Program-made: the position numbers and the translations under genes
Part shown: positions 34,010 through 49,313 of the stretch, in pieces
How positions within the stretch are numbered: position 1 is the stretch's first letter
How the letters are laid out: the number at the start of each line of letters is the position of its first letter
DNA from: Helianthus annuus
Lineage: Eukaryota; Streptophyta; Magnoliopsida; Asterales; Asteraceae
Direction of reading: 5' to 3'
Assembly: GCF_002127325.2 (NCBI RefSeq)
Contig: NC_035441.2
Coordinates: 155,649,122 to 155,713,121 of the forward strand
DNA length: 64,000 nucleotides
Notes under the pieces: generated by a model
The model's input: the letters and a program-made list of their open reading frames with translations, nothing else
What the model was told of the DNA's origin: nothing
The model's database searches: none

Positions 34010-36452
34010 TGTCACACCCCCAAAAGACCACATGCGGAAACCCCCGCGAGGCGTGTGACGTACCAGGATCCAAGCAACCAATCACATTGAACTCATAAAT
34101 ATATTTAAATAAAACTTTCATTCATTAACATAAAGGGTTACAAACGTTACATATCTTTCATTGCGTATAGCGGAAGCAAAACTCATTTGTTAAGTGTTTA
34201 GTAAACCATGTGTACATAAATCATTTAGCTTGTGTTGAGGTTCCATGTATCATGACCCATGACCACTCCAGCATCCCAAACAGCAAGTCCCAATGATATA
34301 AACCTACAACCCGCAAGCATGCAGACAAGTGTGTCAGACGACCCTGGTGAGTTCAAAGTTTTGTTAACGCGTTTAGTTACCAGGTACGTGTATAAAACAG
34401 TTCAACAGTTCAATAGTTCAATAATTTGATTTGATGTTGTTATTAACACGATTACCGCAGATGGCTACAAGATGTATTTACCCAACCCCAATGTCTCTAT
34501 CAAAACATTGGTCATGCTTTAAGGAAATTAGTTCACGCCCGTCCTCCCCGGTACGGTGTGAGGGTGCCAAACCTAATAGCGCTATCAACTAATAACCTCG
34601 TTCCCTCCCCGACAACTGTCGGTAGATGTAAGGGGTCTTATGTGATAGAAACTGAGTATAATAACAAACATCCCAATAAACAAGCGTTCCTCCCCGGAAC
34701 GTTACCCGATATCCCTCCTCGGGATGCATGGTTGGAAAAAGAGCAGTGAACTCACCTGAGATTGCTCGGTTTGTTAATCTACTTTACCAATTCCCAATTG
34801 GTCAACCAAACCCTACCGTGGTTACCAAAGATAATCAGTTTCGGAATCATTCATGTCATACATCAACATACAACAAATCACGCACGATTACACAGAATGC
34901 TTTTATCATAAAATCATGGCATGACAAGTATCGGTACTTAATTTAAAACAACTAGCATACACAACCCATTATTCTAATTAACATTCTCAGTTAAAGTAAT
35001 TCAATGACGACATATGCGACCCACTATTGATTTTCAGTTCCCAAAGTCTAGTCACAATATAACAGTTTGATCACTTATATTCCCTTAATAAAAAATTCAA
35101 TTACATTTGATTACTTGAACATCCAAGTCCCATGTGCGGCCCACTTATTTATCCATTTGTTTACAATTAATCAAACACATGTATGATTGAGACTTGGTTG
35201 GTTTTATTCGATAACTTGAACATGTGCAGACCATTTAAATTGCATTAATCACATACATCCATCATGACACAAAATCAATCAATCATAGTAATTATATATC
35301 CCAACATCACGTGACTGTTTACATGCATGCATAAGAATATTGTACTGACCTCACCAAATCATTACTCCATGCAACCCTAACACCATGATCATTAGAGTGT
35401 TTAACACGTGGCCTATATCATAAATACTATCAACACTCAAACATCTCAATCATTATACAATTCATGTTCATTACAGCGGCAATGTCGACAAAACAAACCC
35501 TTACCATAGATCCCCAGCAAGCATCACGCAACATTAAATTCATCCGTAATTCAGAACTCATCCTAATTAGAAACATACCACCGATTCATGCATAAACAAT
35601 TCATGGACAGAAATCAAACTATAATCGGCCCAAAGATCATACAACATCTTTTATTAACATGAATCTTGAAGCAGTGATTTAACAATACGCAACACGTTCA
35701 CATCGGAAAAAAAAATCATTATTTAACATTAAACATGTCATCAATAGTTTCTGCCTATCGGCCATACATCGGAGATAAACAGGAGCAATCAAGCAACATT
35801 AATCATACTATACTAACAGACATCAATCATGTAATAACACTCAATTATTAACATTGTTACCCTAATCTTCGATCTTCAAGAACATATATATACAATAACT
35901 ATATGTTTATTAACATATGAATGAACACCGTGAAACAAGCATAACTGACTAACCAAGAGGTTGATACTCGCAAGATACTAAGGACGATCTCCAAGAGAAG
36001 GATACTTCAACAACATGGTGGAGGAGTCTACTGCCGTATGCACTCTTGGGAAAATAGGGTTTTTATTTGAGTTTTTAATTCAATCAGTATCATACTATGT
36101 ATACATATGTGCAAAGAATTGGACGGCTTATTCACTTGGCCGAAATATGGGCTTAAGCCCATACACTTGGGCTGCCAAACCCAATGGCAAGAATGGCGGC
36201 TGTTTGGGCTTCAAGTCACCTTGAATTTTCTTTGGGGCTCCTCGGGTTTGAATGCAGCCCACTAAATTAACGATCTACACGAAACACAAAAGTGTGGCCC
36301 AACAGTACTAACATATACAAGTCTAACCAGGTTATCGAAAACGTTAAACAGAATTATATAAGTACGGAGCGTGTAACACAACAACGAGTAATAACAAGGA
36401 GTTAGGATCACAAGGTTAAACGTTACTAACCTTGAAAGTTCAGGTTGTCACA
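34010..36452 (-). repeat. 3' LTR of G3
   Basis: 2443 bp and uninterrupted. Compared with the 5' LTR it has about 28 extra bases near 34150-34180 ('tctttcattgcgtatagcgg'). Small open frames inside (34558-34749, 34728-34946, 36015-36224) recur in the other LTR and are not genes. Confidence 0.9.
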
Positions 36453-36559
36453 TCATCACCAACTTGACAGAAATTTTGTCCCGAAATTTGATAAGTAAGC
36501 ACGGAGAAATGAATTGACAAATCAAGATTGTTGCAAATTTTCCCCAGGTGCCACATCAT

Positions 36560-39500
36560 CCCCAACTTGAAGAGGAATTTCGTCCCGAAATTCACCAGTA
36601 GTACCAGAATTAGATTGATTGACAGGAAAAAGTTGAGGATATTTGAGCTTCATCTGATCCTCACGCTCCCACGTGAACTCCGGTCCACGTCTTGAGTTCC
36701 AACGAACTTCTCACAATCATGATACGACTATGTTGACGAACCTTGACTTCCTGGTCCATGCGTTCGATAAATTCCTCCAGTAAAGGTATCGCACGTGTTT
36801 CATCCGACAACCACTGCCTTAGATCCGAAACATAATGACATCGCGTATGTTATCCGATTCGTCGGGTAACTCGAGTTTGTAGCTTACGCTACCGATTCCT
36901 CCCAGACTGTTGAATGGTCCACCGTGACGTCAGTTAAGCTCGCCATGCTTCCCAAGCATTCCACACCCTCCTAGGGTGAGACTTTCACCCCGATACGATC
37001 GCCTACAGCGATCTTCCAGTGTTTCCTGAGTTTATCAGCTTTCCTGAGGGTCACGCGTTACCGCCAATCGACTCCCGATCGAAACAACCTCCTCAAGAGT
37101 TTCGAGTACCAGTCCTGGACCAGTAATTAAGTTGTCAACCATCCCAGTCTAACAAGAAGGTTGGCATTATTGTCTATGCAATGCCTCAACAGAGTTGTCT
37201 GGTTACCAAATGATAACTACCGCAGTAGTACTCAACCATAGGTAAGAGTCCTTCCAATTTGCACCAAAGCCAGTCACACACATGCTCGCAGCATGTCTTC
37301 GAGTGCCAGGAGAGTTCGTTTTCTCTGATCGTTTGCCCAACAGCGATAAGCAATGCTCTGGTCCTGACGTTAGCCAAGGGTGTTGTGTATTGCCTGACAT
37401 AAATCATGCATAGCTCAAATTCAGAGGTAACAGGAGTTGGCACCTCGTACCTAAAAGCCGCCTCTCTCAGAGGAACATTCACAACTGTGAAGACTCGTCA
37501 GTTTTCTTAATTGCAAGAAAGTGTGTTGGTAACTTGAGTCCATCAATGATCACCCAGGTGATAATGTTTCTATTTCGAGTCCATCAATTCTCTTTTCCAT
37601 ACATGTGTTTCTGGTTGCCACTATCCCACCTTGACTTTCCTACATGTCAAACTTCGTTCCCATGTGTGGCTATGGGGGCATTCAGGCCCGGTCACCCGTA
37701 CATGGTCTACAGGTTTAATACATCCTATCAAAACTCAAATGAGTAGGATATCGAGGCCCGTGTGCTTCGCCTGCACCAGTCCCCTAAGGTTGCTGTAGTG
37801 AGGTCCATATTCGTCCCATGAAGTAGCAAATATCGTCCGACCTGCCAAAGGTTGCTTCCCCATGCCCCACATCGGTCAATCTTGAAAACTCTCTTCCTTC
37901 AGTTCCTCAGTTTGAACAAGCGAGTCTGATCAGGTATGTTAAAGTCGATAGCGAGATGCAAAGCTCGTGCACGTCCAGGTTTCACGGTCGTATTCATTCA
38001 AAAGTTCTATCATGCGATGCCATTAACTGATTTAGCTCTTTCAAAACCAGGGTACACAGGAGGCCCTTGTGATCGGTCTAAGTAACGCGTTCGGTACCGT
38101 CCAAGTAATGCCTCCAAGTAAATCCGAAGACCACGGTTTCCACCGCCGGTTGTGTGTCGTGCAGTTCCTCTTTGTAACTCAATTACGTAGGTCATCACTC
38201 TCTCGTGTTGCGTCGACGTGTAACTAGGGCTCTGATTCGAACCATAATGATATACCACTGAGTCACCCGCACCCTTGGGTAAAGACGATGCTTAGCGCAT
38301 TGCAGAGTTGGGATTCGAAAGCTGAAAAGACGTCCTCCTGTTTTGTCTTTCACGAACATAGCACTCTATTGTGCTAAAAAGATTTAAGCTGCGCGATCTT
38401 CGAAAATCCTGTGGTGAATCTGCGATAGAGTCTAGTGTGACCAAGAAATTGCTGCATCCTCGAAGGGATCTTTGGTGCCAATCGGTTTCTAACAGAATGG
38501 ATCTTAGCGAGATCCCCCATGCGTTCCACTCGTTGATTTCATGGCCAAAAATGTACCTTTCGAATCCAGTAGTCACATTTATCAAGACTTCGCGCGGTGT
38601 GGCTCCTTCCCCCAGGAGCTCCCAAATAAGTTGCAAAGCTGCCCATGATGTTCTTTTCTCCAGGAAATGATCCAAAACGTCATCGATAAACACAGCCGGT
38701 TTATGTGATCCATAAAGCTGCTGGTGTGTTGATTAACTCAATGGTCATGGTGTACAAAGTCACACTGGCCGTATTGCGTTCACTATGCCGTTCCAAGAAC
38801 ATTCTCCCCTTGGACTTCCATATGATAATAGCTCATTTTGTTAGTCAATCCTCGAATGGAAGCTTGTCCCTCGCAACTGGTCAACAGGGTGTTACTACAT
38901 GGTCGAAGCGAACGGTTCTCAACTGTCACCTTGCTGGGTTCCCGATAATCAGTACACATACGAAAAGGCTTATCTTCACGGGTATAACTGGGGCTCCCCA
39001 AATCGAACAAAAACTATGTCCAATAAAACTCCTGTCCAACACTTCCTGTAGATAGTCCTTGCAACCCTCCTGGTGCAAGACGGTATGTAGCACAAGTAAT
39101 CAGGGTTGCCCCTGTCGTGAGATCAAACTGAGATTCTTCCCCTAACAGTGGTAGAAGTAAGTCTGAAAACTCCTCGGGTAGCACACTGATAGGAATCACG
39201 AACAATTGGTGGATCCTCGATCCTCTTTTCCTTAGCCTCAACATCAGTAACGGTTGCTAACGTAGCGGGGTCATCCCTCCGTAGACATTTCTGGGCCCTC
39301 ATAGCTGGAATGGCGCTAACCCTTGCACCCCTTTGATGCTTTAGAACAGACAACGGTCCTCCGCTAGGGAGAAGGATATGCAAAACTACCTTCTTAAAGG
39401 GTATATTTGTGCGATATCTGAATAACCAATCCACCCTATCTACTGCATCAAAACTGTCAAGGGTAGTAGAAGGAAGGTCGATGTCAAACACTTGTCCCAC

Positions 39501-39960
39501 AAGGTCGAGTTTGCGTCCCTACAATCATATGAGGTTTCAGTTGACTTGCCATCAGCCGATTCCATAGCAGGTTCGGTTTCAAGAAGCATCGGAGTTAAGC
39601 AAAACAGTGACAAGGCGATTAGTTACTAAAAACGTGTGGGTCACCATGTTGTTATAATCCTAGCGCCACCCACACCAATCCTATGTGCCCTTCACGAGTA
39701 CCACATCCAGCGTTGTTGCTACTGCTACTAGAACTCCCAAAACTGTTATTGTTCCCTGGGTTGTTGGCGTCTTGCCTTAACATCGTCCATTCCTTGTTGA
39801 AGCCACCATCATTTTCCATACCGAAAGTCATGATTTGTGAGTACCTTGATGTCATCGTGACTGTTGCTTCTAATGTCGATGCTCGAAACGGAGTCATGCG
39901 GCCTTTCGCCAACAGGGTCCACCTTTTCACATTCCGTGCCACGTCCTACTCACTGTGCTG
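36560..39960 (-). pseudogene. G3 gag-pol remnants
   Basis: Minus-strand landmarks in order: about 39942-39652 (gag end, Asn/Ser-rich with 'GCGTREGHIG'), 39500-39123 (protease, 'FDAVDRVDWL' where 'FDVVLGMDWL' is expected), 39244-39014 (RT start, 'TYRLAP'), 39010-38783 (RT, 'CTDYREPSKVTVENRS'), 38693-38292 (RT active site 'FIDD' and thumb), 38258-38010 (RNase H remnant), 37482-37186 (integrase remnant) and about 36740-36600 (chromodomain-like end, 'RGPEFTWE', 'QMKLKYPQLF' visible across frames). Nearly every motif carries substitutions and frames are broken throughout. No active enzyme is possible. Confidence 0.72.
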
Positions 39961-40927
39961 TTAGCCACATTCCACACTATAATCTGTTGTCATTGCTTAT
40001 GTCCCGATTGATTCGTAAGAGTTGACTCCCACGCGTCGCTGACTAGGGTTAAGAATTCGATTGAAGTCAATTTGCTGGTGTTCGTTGCCACTAATCAGGG
40101 TTGTCCAATTACTGAGGTCGGTAAAATACTACGCTCACTCTTTTATCCATCGATCTAGCGAGTTGAATGAGTAATACGCGGTATGCTGCGGGAGTGTTGC
40201 AGAAGTGATCACACTTCAGAGTCTAAGACGCCAATATACTGAGTTCCAACTAAAGAAGAGGAGTGAGAAGGGTATCGACCAAACATTCAACGCTGTGACA
40301 TCCAACTCAGGGATGTCCGTACAAGCACCTAACATTCTATCCAGTTTGCTAGGCGTTCAGATGGGTGTTCAGGTAATGCTCGATAGCATCGAGATTCGAA
40401 ATAATTCAGAGAGGAGTGAAAAGATCATGTTCGAGTAGGAGACATACACTGCTATGACTCCTATAGACTGTTGTGTTTCACATTGATCAATTAACGGGAC
40501 GGAACACCTTTTTCACTTGTTAAGCCTCATTGGGACTCACATGCACCCCACATTATTATTATGTGTGCACCCACAATAATACTGCGATTTGCATACTCAT
40601 CTCAGTTCCCCTTAACTCATGTCAAATGGTTCCTCTAACTCGAGTAGCAAACAAAGAGCATCATGAAACGCGAGTCATGAAGGTTTAGGGAAATACCACC
40701 CTATCAGTCACATAACACAGGCAAGTAATACATTAACTCATATTGTTGTGCTACACGTGCAATCTCATGCAATATTATATGTAAGTGTTCACTAGTTATG
40801 CAGTACAATAAGTATACGAGAGACGAACCTTGCAGTCTGGAGCTGAGTGTCATGGTCGTATTCAGAACTTGTTCGGTTATAGTCTGGTTTTATGAAAACG
40901 TTTTAAAACCAAGTTCACTATAACCAG

Positions 40928-40941
40928 TGGCTCTGATACCA
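40928..40941 (-). promoter_or_regulatory. Primer-binding site of G3
   Basis: Minus strand TGGTATCAGAGCCA, 3 bases from the 5' LTR boundary. It is perfectly preserved although the adjacent coding region is wrecked. Confidence 0.88.
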
Positions 40942-42391
40942 AACTGTCACACCCCCAAAAGACCACATGCGGAAACCCCCGCGAGGTGTGTGACGTACCA
41001 GGATCCAAGCCGCTAATCACATTGAACTCCTAAATATATTTAAATAAAACTTTCATTCATTAACATAAAGGGTTACAAACGTTACATAAATCATTTGTTA
41101 AGTGTTTAGTAAACCATGTGTACATAAATCCTTTAGCTTGTGTTGAGGTTCCATGTATCATGACCCATGACCACTCCAGCATCCCAAACAGCAAGTCCCA
41201 ATGATATAAACCTACAACCTGCAAGCATGCAGACAAGTGTGTCAGACGACGCTGGTGAGTTCAAAGTTTTGTTAACGCGTTTAGTTACCAGGTATGTGTA
41301 TAAAACAGTTCAACAGTTCAATAGTTCAATAATTTGATTTGATGTTGTTATTAACTCGATTACCGCAGATGGCTACAAGATGTATTTGCCCAACCCCAAT
41401 GTCTCTATCAAAAAATTGGTCATGCTTTAAGGAAATTAGTTCACGCCCGTCCTCCCCGGTACGGTGTGAGGGTGCCAAACCTAATAGCGCTATCAACTAA
41501 TAACCTCGTTGCCTCCCCGGCAACTGTCGATAGATGTAAGGGGTCTTATGTGATAGAAACTGAGTATAATAACAAACATCCCAATAAACAAGCGTTCCTC
41601 CCGGGAACGTTACCTGATATCCCTCCCCGGGATGCATGCTTGGAAAAAGAGCAGTGAACTCACCTAAGATTGCTCGATTTGTTAATCTACTTTACCAGTT
41701 CCCAATTGGTCAACCAAACCCTACCGTGGTTACCAAAGATAATCAGTTTCGAAATCATTCATGTCATACATCAACATACAACAAATCACACATGATTACA
41801 CAAAATGAATTTATCATAAAATCATGGCATGACAAGTATCGGTACTTAATTTAAAACAACTAGCATACACAACCCATTATTGTAATTAACATTCTCAGTT
41901 AAGTAATTCAATGACGACATATGCATCCCACTATTGATTTTCAGTTCCCAAAGTTTGTCACAATATAACAGTTTTATCACTTATATTCCCTTAATCAAAA
42001 ATTCAATTACATTTGATTACTTGAACATCCAAGTCCCATGTGCGGCCCACTTATTTATCCATTTGTTTACAATTAACCAAACACATGTATGATTGAGACT
42101 TGGTTGGTTTTATTCGATAACTTGAACATGTGCAGACCATTTAAATTGCATTAATCACATACATTCATCATGACACAAAATCAATCAATCATAGTAATCA
42201 TATATCCCAACATCACGTGACTGTTTACATGCATGCATAAGAATGTTGTACTGACCTCACCAAATCATTACTCCATGCAACCGTAACACCATGATCATTA
42301 GAGCGTTTAACACGTGGCCTATGTCATAAATACTATCAACACTCCAACATCTCAATCATTATACAATTCATGTTCATTACAGTGGCAATGT

Positions 42392-43761
42392 TGTCACGGC
42401 CCTAGCCCCGGTTTGACCTGGTCCAGAGCCGCGGGACAGGAACCCCGTGGTATTTAATTTAAGCGACAGCGGAAGTCTTTAATACAGGATCTTTTAATAC
42501 TAAAAATGCCCGTTTACTTTATTACATAATTTAGGGATAAAACCCTGTAATTTACAATAAAGTGATTTCACTGGGAAATCTTTATTTTACAAAACATGTT
42601 TCTTTATTTATTTATATTGAGCCATTTCCTTAAGCTTGTAGTGCTTCACGGCACTTTTCATGGATCACAACAGATCACCTGAAACATGTTTGAAAAAGGT
42701 TTTGTCAGCGGGGAAATACTGAGTGAATCATTCTTTTTATTTAAAACGATACTTTTGTTATAATTTTACAGTATAAGAGCGATTAAAATGTTTCTACATG
42801 TCAACTATATACCCACGGTATTTGTCACTCGACCACCTATTGGCTATCTCGTTATCCAATAGTGTCTGTGACTATGGTCATGTCACCCCTTGGCTAACCC
42901 GTTGTCCAATGGTGACGGATAACAAGTAATGTATACAAAACCCCACATACCGGCTGTAATGAAGACTACAAAGACTTAATCCCTGTAATTATAACTTTGA
43001 AAACAAACATGATTTTGAAAGCAAGTTTGGTAAAAAGAGAATGACTCACTTTGCAGATTTATGCGGGCGGAGTTTAATCTACTGATTAGCCTGTTTAACC
43101 TAATTTAAATTACAATGCACACGAACTGGGTTAGTAACTAATACAGCATTTACGACAATTCACGAGATTAAACCCTCACAACAAATGACAAAGTGCGATA
43201 CTTAAACATCCAGCGAATTAACGACGAATGACAAAGTATAAACCCAATTTGAGCAGCACTTAAACATTCGTTGGATAGTTTCAATCGATTGGATGTTGAA
43301 TTGTAATAGCGATCGAGTTATTACCCTGTTATCGCGGCAGCGTTTCGTGATTTGTGTGTGTTTAAAGTAAACAGTCGATAATTCAGTGAACGAATTGAGT
43401 TTTTACGTCGTTTCAACTCCAGAAATCATGTCCCAAAGCCCTCTATTATACTGAAAATTTGACCCCCCTCGCGTGACGCGAGGGGTCTACGTGGGGGCGT
43501 CGCGTGACGCGACCTACTCCATAGGGTAGCCACATCCCTAACTAGCTTGGCTGAGTTGATGAAATTGAAAATTTCGATTTCTACAGCAAGTTATATGCAT
43601 AATCATAAGCTAGGGTTTACCCCCTTGAGTTTTAGGGGCCCTGATCCTGATTCAGATTGTTATGAAAATTTTAGGGTTTTTGCAGAATTACTTGGGTTTC
43701 TCAATTAGGATTTCCTTATTGGACAATATAATAAGTAATATTTATAGTGAGAGTTGTTACA
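42392..43761 (-). repeat. 3' LTR of G2
   Basis: 1370 bp, nearly identical to the 5' LTR apart from a few substitutions and small indels in the CG-rich block, so a fairly recent insertion. The polypurine tract AGGTGGGGAGGA (minus strand, 43762-43773) abuts it. Confidence 0.92.
43465..43513 (-). promoter_or_regulatory. CG-rich palindromes upstream of U3 TATA (G2)
   Basis: 43465-43485: perfect nine-base arms CCCCTCGCG and CGCGAGGGG around TGA. 43499-43513: six-base arms GTCGCG and CGCGAC around TGA. The TATA-like sequence lies just downstream on the minus strand (51022-51029 in the 5' LTR; one T lost here). The position mirrors the G1 palindromes although the sequence differs. A regulatory role is inferred. 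Confidence 0.5.
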
Positions 43762-43797
43762 TCCTCCCCACCTTAATAAAAATCTCGTCCTCGAGAT

Positions 43798-45201
43798 TTA
43801 CTCGAATAGATGAGGATATTTTCGCTTCATTTTTTATTCCAGCTCCCAAGTGTATTCTGGTCCTCTTTTTGAATCCCACTTGAGTCGTTTGTGCTTAAGA
43901 AACTTGATCTATCTATCTTCTATTTGCAGTGGTTTCTCCACAAATTTCAACTTTTCATTTACCTCGATATCTTGAAGAGGTACGACCAGGGATTCGTCCG
44001 ATAGACATTTCTTGAGGTTGGATACATGAAATACGTCATGTACTCCAGCTAATTCTTCTGGTAGTTGTAAACGATAAGCAACTGGTCCTATTCGTTGAAT
44101 TACTGGAAATGGTCCTACGTACCTTGGACTCAGTTTTCCTTTCTTACCGAATCGTACTACTCCTTTCCAAGGAGAAACTTTCAAAAGTACCTTGTCTCCG
44201 ACTTGAAACTCTATCGGCTTGCGGCGATTGTCTACATAGCTTTTCTGACGATCTCGAGCTGTCTTTAGTCTCTCCTTGATTTGTGTTATCTTGTCGGTGG
44301 TCTCTTGCACAATCTCAGGACCTGATAATTGACTTTCTCCTATTTCTGCCCAGCAAACTGGAGTTCTACACTTCCGTCCATACAGTGCTTCGAATGGGGC
44401 AGCTTTGATGCTTGAATGATAACTATCGTTATAGGAGAATTCAATTAAGGGTAGATGATCATCCCAATTTCCACCAAAATCTATTACACATGCCCTGAGC
44501 ATGTCTTCCAGGGTTTGAATTGTTCTTTCACTTTGTCCGTCTGTCTGGGGATGATATGCAGTACTTAAATTTAGTCGGGTTCCCATTGCTTCCTAGAAAC
44601 TTGTCCAGAAATGGGAAGTGAAATGACTATCCCTATCTGATACAATGGAGAGAGGAACTCCATGCAAGGATACTACTTCGTCTACATACAACTTGGCTAA
44701 CCTTTCCATGCTAAAGGTTTCTTTCATGGGTAAAAAATGAGCTGATTTGGTTAATCGAGCCACAATTACCCAAATCGCATCATTACCTTTTCTGGTTTTG
44801 GGTAACTTAGTAACGAAGTACATTGTTATGAGTTCCCATTTCCATACAGACATTTCTAACTGTTGTAGTAGTCCCGAAGGTTTCTGATGTTCTGCCTTTA
44901 CTTGTGAACAAGTAAGACACTTAGATATATATTCAGCTATATCCTTTTTCATTCCTATCCACCAGAAATTATTCCTTAAATCTTGGTACATTTTATTGTT
45001 ACCAGGATGCATGGTATATCTAGATTTATGGGCTTCTTCTAAAATTTTATTTCTTAATTCTCCTTGTCTAGGTACCCAAATTCTTTTCTTGTGGAATCTC
45101 CAAATTCCACCACTTCCTTGCTCTAACTCTTTTATCCGTCCTTTCATTCCTTCGGCATTGTCTTCAATTGCTGTTTCTTGAACTTTCTTTAGTTGTTCCA
45201 T
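43798..45201 (-). pseudogene. G2 integrase with chromodomain-like end
   Basis: 45201-44593 and 44586-43909 form nearly one frame, split by a stop near 44590. HHCC region: '[17 protein letters not shown]' and '[12 protein letters not shown]'. Catalytic core: the first Asp of the DDE triad is Tyr here ('[11 protein letters not shown]' versus '[11 protein letters not shown]' in G1); the second Asp ('IVSDRDSHF') and the Glu ('[14 protein letters not shown]') are present. It continues through the GPF-type module ('[22 protein letters not shown]') and, past a stop at 43909, a shortened chromodomain-like tail ending at 43798. Without the first Asp the enzyme would be inactive even if restored in frame. 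Confidence 0.87.
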
Positions 45202-45209
45202 TAAATCTA

Positions 45210-46386
<1,177 letters not shown>

Positions 46387-48329
46387 CTAGGTTGTATAAA
46401 TCTTTTTCCTCAGTAATTCATCTAACTGCTTTTTCAATTCTAGCATTTCAGTGGGTGCTAGTCGGTAAGGTGCTTTGGCTATTGGTGTAGTTCCAGGAAT
46501 TAGATGAATCCTAAACTCTACTTCCCTATCGGGTGGTAACCCGTGTAATTCTTCTGGGAATACATCGGAATATTCTGAAACTACTGGTATATCCTTAAGT
46601 TCCTTACTTTTTGTGTTAATGATTACCGAAGTCATATACACCATTTCTTGTTTTCTTGAATAACTAGCCAACTTCATTACTGAAATAAATTTCAGTGGCT
46701 TTCGAGGTTTATCTCCTGTGATTGAAATTACTTCTCCTGTAGGTGTATGGATTTCTACGGAATTTTTATCACAGAGAATTCTAGCATGGTTGGCTACTAA
46801 CCAATCCATTCCTAACACTAAATCGAATCCGGCTAACTTCATAGGTAACAGGTTTGCGGAAAATTTATGGCCTAAGAGTTCTAGATTTCCTTCTCGCAAA
46901 ACCTTATCTATTCTAACAGAATTTCTATCTGCAGTTTCGACTGTAAAAATCTGCCTAAGATTGGTCAAGGGTAAATTAAAAGCTTGGCAGAATGAAGTAT
47001 TGATAAAACTTTGGTTTGCACCAGAGTCAAATAATACTTTTGCATACACGTTGTGAACTAGAAACATACCAGCTATCACATCGGGAATGAGTTCTGCTTC
47101 TTGAGTGGTCAGCTGGAATGCTCTGACATTCTTTTTAGTAGTTCTGTCGGTCGTCTTAGCTTTGTTGTCTGCTGGTTTGACCAGTTTGGGACATTCGGTT
47201 CTGAAATGTCCGGTTTTTCCACAGTTATAGCAGATCCTGGTCTTTTTCCTACACTCTTCCTCACGATGTCCTATAGCTTTGCAAAAGTTACAGGTTTCAT
47301 TGCATTTTCCAAAATGTTTCTTTCTGCAATTCCTATAGAAAGGCGGAGTGGAAGATTGCCCGATTCCTCTTTTCTTGAACCTGCTATTATTACCCATACG
47401 AAATCCTTGGGTAATTTTCTGAGCCAATTCCTTCTTCCGGTTTTCTTCTCTTGTACGTACCAGTTCATCAGTTAGGGTGTTAGCTAATTCTACCGCATCG
47501 TCAATAGTGCGAGGTCTCACAGCTTAAATGATATTACGGATTTCGCCAATCAATCCCTAAATATAACGGGAAATAAGCACCGGTTCTTGCGAAGCCAGGG
47601 TTGGTACCACTCTCGCATATTCGAAGAATGTTGAAGTATATCCTCGACAGTCTACACCCACCATACGATGGCTCAGGAACTTATTTGCCATTTGGTCCTT
47701 TTCATACTCGGGACATAATTTTCTTTCCATTAACTGCTTAAATTCTTCCCAATTCATGGCATAGGCCATATTTCTTCCTTTTGCTTGAAGTACCGTATTC
47801 CACCATTCTAATGCCCTTCTTTGAAAAGATGTGACGCATACATAACCTTGTCGTCTTCAGCACATTTACTTATCATAATTACTGCTTCGGTCTTCTCCAA
47901 CCAACGCAGTGTCGCAGTTGCCCCTTCATTGCCTGCAAATTCAGCTGGTTTACAAGCAAGAAATTCTTTGTAAGTGCAACCAGGCGTTGCAGCTTTCATT
48001 TTCTTAAGAAGTGGGCCCTGTCGTGGATCATTGTTGTGATTATCATGATTGCCGCCTCCGTTTACGCTATTACTGAAGTTATCTTCTTGAGTACGTTTAC
48101 TAGGAATGATTTGTTGAGGTTCAGCAGGTTTCTGAGCAGCAGCCAGGATTGCTGGAATAGCATTGGCTATCCCTTGAGCAACGATATTTTCGATATCTTG
48201 TCTAGTCATAAATTGATTTTCCTGATTTTGCTCAGATTGATTCACTTCATTAACAGGTTCATTACTAGCGTTTTCCATCTGGTAATTATTATAGGTATAA
48301 ATTATTTGTGTCAAATAATCGATAATCAA
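46387..48329 (-). pseudogene. G2 gag and protease
   Basis: The likely start is the Met of 'MENASNEPVNEV' (about 48278). 48329-47808 is the capsid N-part ending in a frameshift; 47769-47557 is the middle ('FLSHRMVGVDCRGYTS'), closing at a TAG where G1 reads Trp ('ISRYIWGLI'). 47520-46387 carries a short Cys/His cluster, two CCHC knuckles ('CNFCKAIGHREEEC' and 'CYNCGKTGHFRTEC'), the protease motif 'LFDSGANQSF' with 'GFDLVLGMDWL', and runs into RT ('[10 protein letters not shown]') before a shift. The protease motif is canonical here, unlike in G1. Confidence 0.87.
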
Positions 48330-48551
48330 ATATACAAATCAATTGCACATAATCACACAAACTTTTACAACACATGTATAGCCAAAATTGTCGATTTCCC
48401 GACTTCCATTTTTATAGATTATATTAGGCATCCGTACACACTGTTTATCTTACAACGTTTTATTTCTATTTTACAGAGTTATATTTTTGTTACTACTGTT
48501 ATTATACAAACACAGCCTCCCAACCCCACTATTCCTTTGTCAGCTGGCATT

Positions 48552-49313
48552 TTAGTAGCGGCGTTCCCTCTCGTTGTATTTCCAGGAGATTTGTTCTCCC
48601 ATTTCCCGGATCCTATTCCCTGTACCTATCAGTTCTTCGCCAAAATGGCGGAGTTCGGCTAGGTTCTCATTACTCATCGGTGGGTTTGGTATAGGTTCTG
48701 GGTTGAACTGAGGGAAAAAGGTATAAGGGTTATTAAGAAGGTTTTGAAACTGCCAGTCGTTAGTCCACCATTCGTCCATTTCTCCTAAAGGTTGGGTGTG
48801 GATTAGAGGGTCTGGAATAGCTGGTTCCAAGTTCATTGGAAGTTGGGTTTCAGCAGGATAAGGGTAGAGATTGTTGGTGATAGGTCTAATGATATCACAA
48901 CTTGCCAGTAGATGATCTAATTCCTCCTGGAATGTAAATTCTTCAGTTTGCTTAGAACTTTCCCCGATTTCTATTCTTGTTTGCCTAACATTTTCCCTGA
49001 TTTCTATCTCTGCTAGCTTAGAACTTTCTCCGATCTCGATCCCTTTTCCTTTATCCATAGGAATTTCTATTTTGGGGACTTTCCTAGTTGTTGGTTTCCT
49101 CCTGCGCACTTTCCTCTATCCTACATATCTTCTTCTTTTCTTAGGCTTTTCTTTCTCTGGAGGTGGAGCTTGAAATTCCATAGGTTCCACCACATCAGCA
49201 ATGTAACCAGTAAAGTCGTTGGAAACTTCTGTTGGTACGGGATAGAGATTGAGATTCTGAAGGGCTTTAGATAACTCATTCATGCTGTTAGCATATATGC
49301 AAAACGCACACAA
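48552..49313 (-). pseudogene. Extra ORF 'MNELS' of G2
   Basis: Homologue of the G1 ORF at 17968-18660. The start 'MNELSKALQNL', the Lys/Arg patch ('KPKKRRRYVG'), 'KGKGIEIGESS', 'LEPAIPDP', 'WWTNDWQFQNLLNN', 'PPMSNENLAELRHFGEEL' and the end 'QISWKYNERERR' are all conserved. One in-frame TAG near 49114 replaces the Trp of 'VGW' in G1. A short internal repeat ('IEIGESSK' / 'IEIRENV' / 'IEIGESSK') is unique to G2. Here this ORF directly precedes gag. Family unknown. Confidence 0.6.

Noticed and set aside
34558..34946. Small plus-strand ORFs repeated at 41466-41854
   Set aside because: Repeated because they lie in the two LTRs of G3; no homology to any protein family.
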